Source: Notolepis coatsorum (Eukaryota; Chordata; Actinopteri; Aulopiformes; Paralepididae). Taken from it: a stretch of DNA of 64,000 nt. The notes beneath the pieces are model-generated. The model made no database searches. It was given only the letters and a program-made list of their open reading frames with translations, and had not been told where the DNA came from. The position numbers and the translations under genes are program-made. The stretch spans positions 79,976,878 through 80,040,877 of the forward strand of contig OZ020589.1 in the NCBI GenBank assembly GCA_963971535.1, read 5' to 3'. Below, in pieces: positions 31,601 to 40,600 of this stretch. Each line of letters begins with the position of its first letter. The stretch's first letter is position 1.

Positions 31601-34600
31601 TGTGGTCCTCTTTAACCCTTTCACTACCACACTACAGAAGGTTAACCTTTCACTACCACACTACAGAAGGTTAAGGGTGTAACCGTAACACCTGGACAAA
31701 GTGTTATGATGAATTGAAAATGGGGGACCCTGATGTAAACAAGACGAAAGTCTTTCTCTGGTCTGCATCCCCTTAACAATTGTATGTATTAAGCTGTACT
31801 GTACTGTACCCATTCTGCAATCTGTTAATAAACTTTTCAATCAATCAATCAAACCCTTTGTCATGTCGCAGTGAAAGGGTTATCCTTCTGTAGTGTCGCA
31901 GTGAAAGGGTTAACCATTTGGTAGTGTGGTAGTGAAATGGTTAAGCAGGGTGGCCGGGTGGCGCAGCGGTCTAAGCGTCTGCCCACCACCACAGAGACAG
32001 TGGGAGGGGGGGGGGGGGGGGGGGGGGGTAATTATAAATATATATATATTTTTTTTATGTTGTGGGACTTGTACAGCACTTTGTTCAACTTTGTCAGTGC
32101 TGTAAAGTTTTAAACCTTTTAAAATCTTAGACAAACTAAACACTTTGCTTCCATGAAATATTGTAAGCCGTCATTTGAGGCTTTATAAAAGCAGCACAAT
32201 GAACACAAATCTGTCAGTGCCGAGTCCGACCTCATCTTAAATAACAAACCGCATTGCTTGTTGTAATTAACACATTCCCTGCCACGCTTATATCCATCAA
32301 TGTTTGATCACTGCCACCAGTCTAAGCCTATGGAGATGTTTACCTTCTTTGCAGGGCTATAACTTTTTAAATTGTATTGCTAAATTGACATTACTATGGC
32401 CCATTCAACATCGATTATCTATCGTTCATGATGTATGAACGTTTAACTTTTTCATTCACAGGTTCATACGAAAATACCATCTAGAATATAAATGTTTTTA
32501 TCGTTTTCTGCAGTAATTCCTAGAACGTGAGATATAGGCATACACGCATATATAGATTTATCAAATGCCGTTTGTTGGCGTTACACGCTATATTAAAAAT
32601 TTCAACTGTACATTATCCTAAACGTTATGACTGATCATGCGCGGGTGAACGGGGGGGGGGGGGGGTCGTTTATAATTCCGTGATCGTCGGTAAATGCTTT
32701 ATGTAGTATGGGTGATATATTGATCGGAGCAGTTTGCATGGATAATAATAAACAAACAGGCTGAAAGTAACGTCAGCGTCCTCTTACCGTTGGGCGATGA
32801 GACTGGAGCAAAAACATCCCACTTACTGTACTTTTCGCACTATAAGCCGCACCTGACTATAAGCCGCAGCAGCTAAATTGAATGATGTGTACATATATAA
32901 GCCGCACTGGACTATAAGCCGCATGTGTTTTAATGTTTAATTACCATATGTAATTAGCATTGGGACACAATACTGTCGGACAAATAACAAGAATTAACTC
33001 ATTTACAAGTTGTATTAAGTTTAGCAAATAAGGGAACAGATAAATAACATTTCAATGCAGTCAAAAAAGCAATATTTAGATTTTTACATTTTCGGGTTTG
33101 GTCACGTCGAGTCACATATAAGCCGCACCGTTATATAAGCCGCAGGGTCGAAAAATTGGGGGAAAAGCCGCGGCTTATAGTCCGAAAAGTACGGTATTTG
33201 ACGGCGATCGCCTAAATCCATTTCTGTTTTGTATAATCATAATACACGGCCAAATCGTATCGATTATTGCGTTATGGCAGCGATCGCTACACAGGGACGT
33301 GTGTATACAGTCCCGCAACAATAAGCGAGTGGCCGGACGCATTTCGGAGACTCACCGAGATCCAACCGGCCATTTCCGGTTTGGCAACTCGCCGATCATC
33401 CACCAGGGGGCAGTATTGAAGCGTTGCAGAGTTGTGCCGGCTCACACTGCATCAGACCAGGCTCCATGAGGGAAATATGAATACCATGGCGAAAAAATTA
33501 AATATGATCTCAATAACGTTGTACGCCATGATCTGTCAGAATTAGCATGACCTTGAAACACGTTGTATGACGTTTTTGGCGCAGGATGTGTTAACAAAGA
33601 GAGGCAGAGTTGATTTTGCACAAAAAAATCATATTTAAAATTTTTTTACATAATCAAATTTTATTTTCATATTCGAATCCCATGCCCATCGAACGAAGCT
33701 TCAAAGTATTTAAGACAGCCCTAGTCTCCGCCCTCCCAGAACGACGGTAGGGGGCAGAGCACGCAACGACCAGGTAGGGGATTGGGAATTGGCATAACGA
33801 CTAACATTGGGATGGGAGAAAAACGGAAAAAGAAAGGGGGGAAAAAGAGAAAGTAAAAAAAAAAGGGTTAAGCAGGATTAACCAGACAATATGATAACTG
33901 ACATCACAAACAACCTTGAAAAGATGCACTAAAGCAAACTTTATACACGAACGTCAAAGTGGCACGATTCAAGTTTGTTTATTATTTGTCACAACAAAAT
34001 ACAGAATACTTTATATAAACTAAAAATGCTTGTTTCTGTATGCTTCGTTCCAGATTGTATACTGATATATTGGTGCAGCCCTTATCTTTTTAAGGCCCAC
34101 AACTTTAAACGTATCCCCACATTTTATAACGACTAAGAACTGAATTTTCAACATTAATCATATAATTCCATCAAATCGTATGTGATACCTTGGTTTAATT
34201 TAACAAATGAGACCATTGCCAAAACAATTGGTACCCTAATTCTCATCGGACCATATTTCCCATAAACCCGTTGCTTGCTGTTGCCATTTGTTCCCATCCC
34301 CAACACCTTCCCACATGCAATTTGTTTTGAAGAAGCTATGAGAGTGTAAACAGCCCCTTCTAACCGTGAATCTGAATAAAGTACATTTTGTTTGGAAAGG
34401 CTTCCTTTGAACCATAATGCCATTCAGCAGAACTGTGTATCCGACCCGGTGGCCCAAAATATAAAATACAAAATAGAGGCTAAGAACAGACTCGTCGTAG
34501 TCTCCGCAATTATCTTTCATTCTCATCATGTTTCTGTGGTAATCCCGCCAAGGTACGGACATTGAATTTACAACAACATTGATGTTCAACATCTTAATAG

Positions 34601-37600
34601 TAGTGCTTTTAATCTCCCTCTCGCTGTGTCCCAGGTTGTCCCACATGTGGTGCATCTGGTCCACTCTTTAAGGACGGACGGTGTCTCTACCAGCAAGGCT
34701 TTCCTGCTGCATTTCACTGAGCTCATCCACTGCATGATGTACCAGTACTCTGGTTTCCCTGACCTCTACGACAACATACTGGAGGCCATTAAGGTAAAAC
34801 ACTTGTCTGTACGTAATATGTTGTCATGAAGATATATTGAGAAAATGTTGTCTAACCTACTAGGTATGAACGGTTGGATCATTTTAAATGTAGGGTTGAT
34901 CATGGATAATATCAGGTGTTCTCACTGTTCCTGATACCGTTCATTCTAAAAATGCTATACACTAGATTCATATTCTTGAGGAGAAAAGGTCACCTTATTT
35001 TCATTGCTCACTATTCCAAAAAGAATTCAGCTGAGTATGTCATCTATAAAATGTTACTACTTTCTACGCAAAAGTCTTTCTTTTGATTTGTACTCTCACG
35101 CCAGCAATTGTTTTTACATGAGTAAGTGTCACGTCTGTGGTAGATATACAGTATCCGATTTATTTATTTGTTTATAAGCAATTTTTTCTTTTATTTGCCA
35201 GGATCTTCCCAAACCCAGTGAGGACAAGATCAAGCTGGTTCTGAACCAAAGTGCCTGGACCTCCCAGTCCAACTCCTTTGCCTCTGGTCTGCTGAGGCCG
35301 GCTGGGAGGTCCGAGACGGGCAAGACGGGCCTGGTGAACCTGGGGAACACCTGTTACATGAACAGCATCATCCAGACTCTCTTCATGGCTACTGAGTGAG
35401 TAACGCGCCCAGCGGTGTCTCCTGTACATCCCTTTAATGTAACGGAGGTCCGTGAGTAATATCCACAATTACGATGGACGTATGTTGTGACTGTGGCAGT
35501 AAGCGGTACTGCGAGTTAAATTCACTTCCCCTTAAAAGACACATAGACACGTTACCAAGAAGTGAATTCACCTCTTGGTATAGCGGTCTATGCTGTCGCC
35601 CGCAATGCGGCCGACCCTGGTTCGAAACTCCCTCGGGGCATCGGAATTAATACACAACGCAGAGGAGTCTCATACGATCGGTCACATTAGCAATGCTGGA
35701 TAGGGATGTGACCGTATGTTGTACTACTATTTGGGGTGTAAAGGTACACGTATCCATACGGAACCGTTTCAGAACCTTTTTTTGCATGCAGAATTTTATT
35801 CAAAACTCCAAGTTCACCCATTCCCAAAATATTATTTGCGCAAAGGGCTGGGTGTTCATTCAACCCACACACAACACTGAGAGATTACCTGTAAGTCGAT
35901 TATTAATTTCTGCAGTTATTTCTTACTTACTGCACACTACTTCAACCCTGAGTGGAACATGGAAAGCCAAACTTTCCCCCACTGTACCGAAAACCCATAC
36001 CGAACCTTGACTTCAAAACCGAGGTACGTATCGTACTGTGGTTTTTGTGTACCGTTACACCCCTACTAGCTATACATCACATATGAAAATGTGATCATTT
36101 CCATCGTTGAGATGAAAAAGGACATAATTATACCTCTAATCATACCAGCAAGAATGTTGGACTCAGCTAAACACCTTTCTTCGTTGCCATTTATGATGGG
36201 ATTATTAGGCTACAACATTTAACTATTTGGGAAATGGCATTGTTTTGCATATGTTAAACCTTTTAATTAAAATAAGATGTATCAGTGATACCTTTTCTCA
36301 AATCAAGTTTTGTTTTAAATATTGTCATTTCATATTGAGTTATGAGCCCATTATCGTTTATCAAATAATTATTGTCTGAGCCCCTAATGTTGGGCCATGG
36401 CTGCAGCACCACTACCACCACTGCTAGGAAGAAAAAGTGTACTATTACCAAAAGACGAATGAACCAAAATGATCCCTGAGCCAACGAACAGTAGAGGGAA
36501 CAGTGGTGTGCTGTACACATGCACATCTTCATGAAGCTACATGTGATTTTCCTTTTGTGTCTGATTGAAGTTGTTGTACTGTCCAGTCTTTCTGTGATTT
36601 TAAGAATTGCCTCTCACAGTTTTAGGAGGCATGTGTTATCGTTACATCTAAACGGTGCCAACACAATGATGAAGAAGCTCCAGCTCCTCTTCGCCTTCCT
36701 AGCACACACGCAGGTCTGTCTCTTCCTCCATATCCTGGATCATATTAAACCTATTCGAGTGTATGTGATTGTTTTTTCAAGAATTCAACAGTCAGTCATT
36801 GTGACATTGTCATTGGAATGTTCTGACACATGTGAGATTGTTCGCCTAAAAGGGCTAACATTAGTATCTGTGGGCTACAGCAGGGCTTCTCTTTCAGCCA
36901 GGCGCCCCTTGGGTAATTGGTAACATTTAAGCGAGATAAATAGCAGTTCGATAACCACTTAAAGTTTTATTTAAAAAACCTTTCCGACACTTATTTTAAG
37001 GCAACATTGTACCTACCTCCAGTAGACGTGGAGCCAAGGGAGAGGAATGCCTCGTCATACTTTCTTGTTTTTGGTTTGTAAGGTGAATGATGTTTAGGTT
37101 ACCTGGAATGCTTGTTATGAGCCAGTCAGCTTTTCTTTTCGATCCTGACTGTATGGCAAAAACATTTCTCTTCCTCGTTGGGTAACTAAACGTAGAGGCA
37201 ACTAGCTATCTCGCTATCACGGGTGATATAACAGTTGATTTTGTGTGATGACACCTAGCAACAGTGTTTGTTTACAGCTCTCATGTGCAACACATTGTAT
37301 TTAAATTTTACTATCTTTTGTTTCGCTCAGATCTTTTTGTTTCACTGGTAGTCTTGCATAGCCAGACCTCTCTCCACACTGTGTTGGCACCCTACCAGTA
37401 TTCCACCAGACAAGTGGAATAACCATAGAACTATATGAGGGAACAACATCTCCCCGTGCCCCCCCCCCCCCCCCCCCCGCATTATGCCCCGGCCCCAAGG
37501 ATTGCGCGCCCCACAGTTTGAGAACCACTGGGTTGTGTGTATCAGCCCCAGTCCTCGGCCATGACATATTAGATTATAGGCCAAGTCCTGGTCCTGACAT

Positions 37601-40600
37601 TTGACAGCCTTGGACATGCTATATACTTGCTTGAATGGCTTAAGAAGATTTTGTTATTTCTGCTGTAATGGGGAGCCAGGCATTGTTATCTGTACACATA
37701 AGATGCTGTCACAAAGCATATCGAACCTCTGTCAGTATTAGAATCCTATGTGTGTTTGATAATGATGTGGATTCAAATAAAGTATGTAAAGTAAGTGTAT
37801 CTTCTGCATCCTGCAGAGGGCAGCATATGCGCCTAGAAACTTCTTTGAAGTGTCTCGACCTCCATGGTTCAATGCAGGCTCCCAACAGGACTGTTCAGAG
37901 TACCTCCGCTTTCTTCTAGACAGGTACCACTCACATACACAAACACAACCTCTCTGCTGTTATTTTTCAGGGTATCTAGAATGACGATCCAAATCCAATG
38001 TTAGTTTATTGTTAATTAATTGATAATTAATTGTCATTAAATGTTCTTGAATGCTTTTATATTCAATGTAAAATGCTATTTAATCGACAAATGTATACAT
38101 TTGCTTTCCCAAAATGATTGTCCTTCTGCAAGTGAACAGAATCATGCAAAATGGACACCTTTTGATCCAATGTTTATCATGGGCTCTTACATATTATTTA
38201 TGATTGTGAATTTTGTTTCGATGCCTTTTAATGGACAAGAAAAAAAAAAGATTATACAACTAATTGAAAATAAATTTCTTAGTCAAGTATTGCAATAGTT
38301 TGGTTTGGGCCGGTATATTTTTTCTAAGCTATAGGTTTTAAAAGTGAAAATGTATTGTTGATGTTTTGAACATAGAACGTATGTAAGTAAAGTAGGAAAG
38401 CCACTCTAGTAATAGTAATGGATGATGTGGCCATGTTGTAAGGTGTAGGTGCTTTTTCCTCCTTGTTATAATAGTCTACCTGCCTCTTGTTCCCAAGGTT
38501 ACACGAAGAGGAGAGAACCCTCCAGGTCCTAGAATCAGCCAAGCCAAAGGTCATTGCCTCTGGTAATGCAGCAACCAGCAATGACCTGGGGGGTCAGCTC
38601 TCTACAGAGCAGGAGGAGGGGTCAGTGGAAACCAAGGCTGAGGGTGACAGGCCGACGCTGATAGAACGGATGTTTGGCGGCAGGCTGAGTACAGGTATCC
38701 GCTGTATGCAGTGCAACAGTGTCTCAGAGAAAGAGGAGCCCTTCACCGACCTCTCATTGGCCTTCTGTCCCTCCGCCACCTCCCAGGGGGGGCCTCAAAC
38801 CGAGGGCCCCTCTGAGGAGCCCAAGGGCCCCATCCAAGGAGCTGTCAATGGTGGCAGCGAGGCTCCTGAACAAGGACCCGTCAAAGCCTCCGCTAGCAGT
38901 GTCCAGTTTGTACCGGCGACAGACGGGCCCCCTCTCTCCGTACCTGACTTGGTCAACTATTTCCTGGCCCCAGAGATCCTGGATGAGGAGAATGCCTACT
39001 TCTGTGAAAAGTGTGGCTCGCTGCAGCGGGCGGAGAGGGGCATGAAGGTGGTGGCGGCTCCAGAATACCTGATCCTCACCCTGCTGCGCTTCTCTTACGA
39101 CACCAAATGCCACGTCCGCAGGAAGATCTTGGACAACGTCACCATCCCGCCACTCATGAGACTCCCCGTGCATACCCCTTCGCCGCCAGGAAACCCTTCC
39201 TCTTCCTCCTCCTCTCCTCTGCAAGTGGACTCTCCCGAGAGCAGCGAGAACTTGGCGAAGAAGCTCAAACCTTCGCAGAGGGACGAGGAGGAAGAGGAGG
39301 ATGAGCGGAGAACCGAGAGAGTAGAGCAGATACACAGAGAAGGAGGAATGAAAGTATACTCTGTGCCCTATGTCCTCAGCTCTCTGGTGATGCATTCTGG
39401 GATGTCGTCAGAGAGCGGCCACTACTACTCTTACGGTCGGAACATCAACGGGGCGGACGGTGCCCAGCACCTGGCCAGTCATCACTTCACCCTGGACGAG
39501 GAGTCGGGGGATGGTCAGGTGGACGCAAGCCTCTCCATTTGCTCCGCCCCCTCGACCCCACCCAAACTAGTGGAGGCGGTGCTTAGCAGTGGCCAGGAGG
39601 CTAAGGACTGGCTGCTCTTCAATGACAGCCGAGTGACATTCGCCTCCTTCCAGTCGGTGCAGAACATCACTAACCGCTTCCCCAAGGACACAGCCTACGT
39701 GCTCATCTACCGCAAACAGGAAGCAACCGGACAGAGTGTTAACGGAAGCATAGCAGCTAACGGGATGAGACTGGGCGCTGAGCCTCCGCTGCAGAAGGAG
39801 CTCCTGGATGCCATTACCAAGGACAACAAGCTGTACTTACAGGTGAGGCTTAGGACAACAAGCTATACTTACAGGTGAGGCTTAGGACAACAAGCTGTAC
39901 TTACAGGTGAGGCTTAGGACAACAAGCTATACTTACAGGTGAGGCTTAGGACAACAAGCTGTACTTACAGGTGAGGCTTAGGACAACAAGCTATACTTAC
40001 AGGTGAGGCTTAGGACAACAAGCTGTACTTACAGGTGAGGCTTAGGACAACAAGCTGTACTTACAGGTGAGGCTTAGGACAACAAGCTGTACTTACAGGT
40101 GAGGCTTAGGACAACAAGCTGTACTTACAGGTGAGGCTTAGGACAACAAGCTATACTTACAGGTGAGGCTTAGGACAACAAGCTGTACTTACAGGTGAAG
40201 CTTAGGACAACAAGCTATACTTACAGGTGAGGCTTAGGACAACAAGCTGTACTTATAGGTGAGGCTTAGGACAACAAGCTGTACTTACAGGTGAGGCTTA
40301 GGACAACAAGCTGTACTTACAGGTGAGGCTTAGGACAACAAGCTGTACTTACAGGTGAGGCTTAGGACAACAAGCTGTACTTACAGGTGAGGCTTAGGAC
40401 AACAAGCTGTACTTATAGGTGAGGCTTAGGACAACAAGCTGTACTTATAGGTGAGGCTTCTGAAAGAGTCCAGTACTGAAAAACACATTATGTAGACATA
40501 GCTGTTTACAATGTATTGCCATTCATATCAGAGAAATATCAACACAAATATTTGTCAGTATTGTACCGTATTAAATTTCGGGACAAATTTAGGCCTGTGT

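Noticed and set aside
34154-34664. Minus-strand frames of 89 and 142 codons
   Set aside because: No recognisable domain, and the larger overlaps the USP38 exon 5 acceptor; treated as chance.
38754-39395. 213-codon open frame on the minus strand
   Set aside because: It is antisense to the conserved USP38 exon 9 and has no family resemblance; GC-rich exons often keep antisense frames open.
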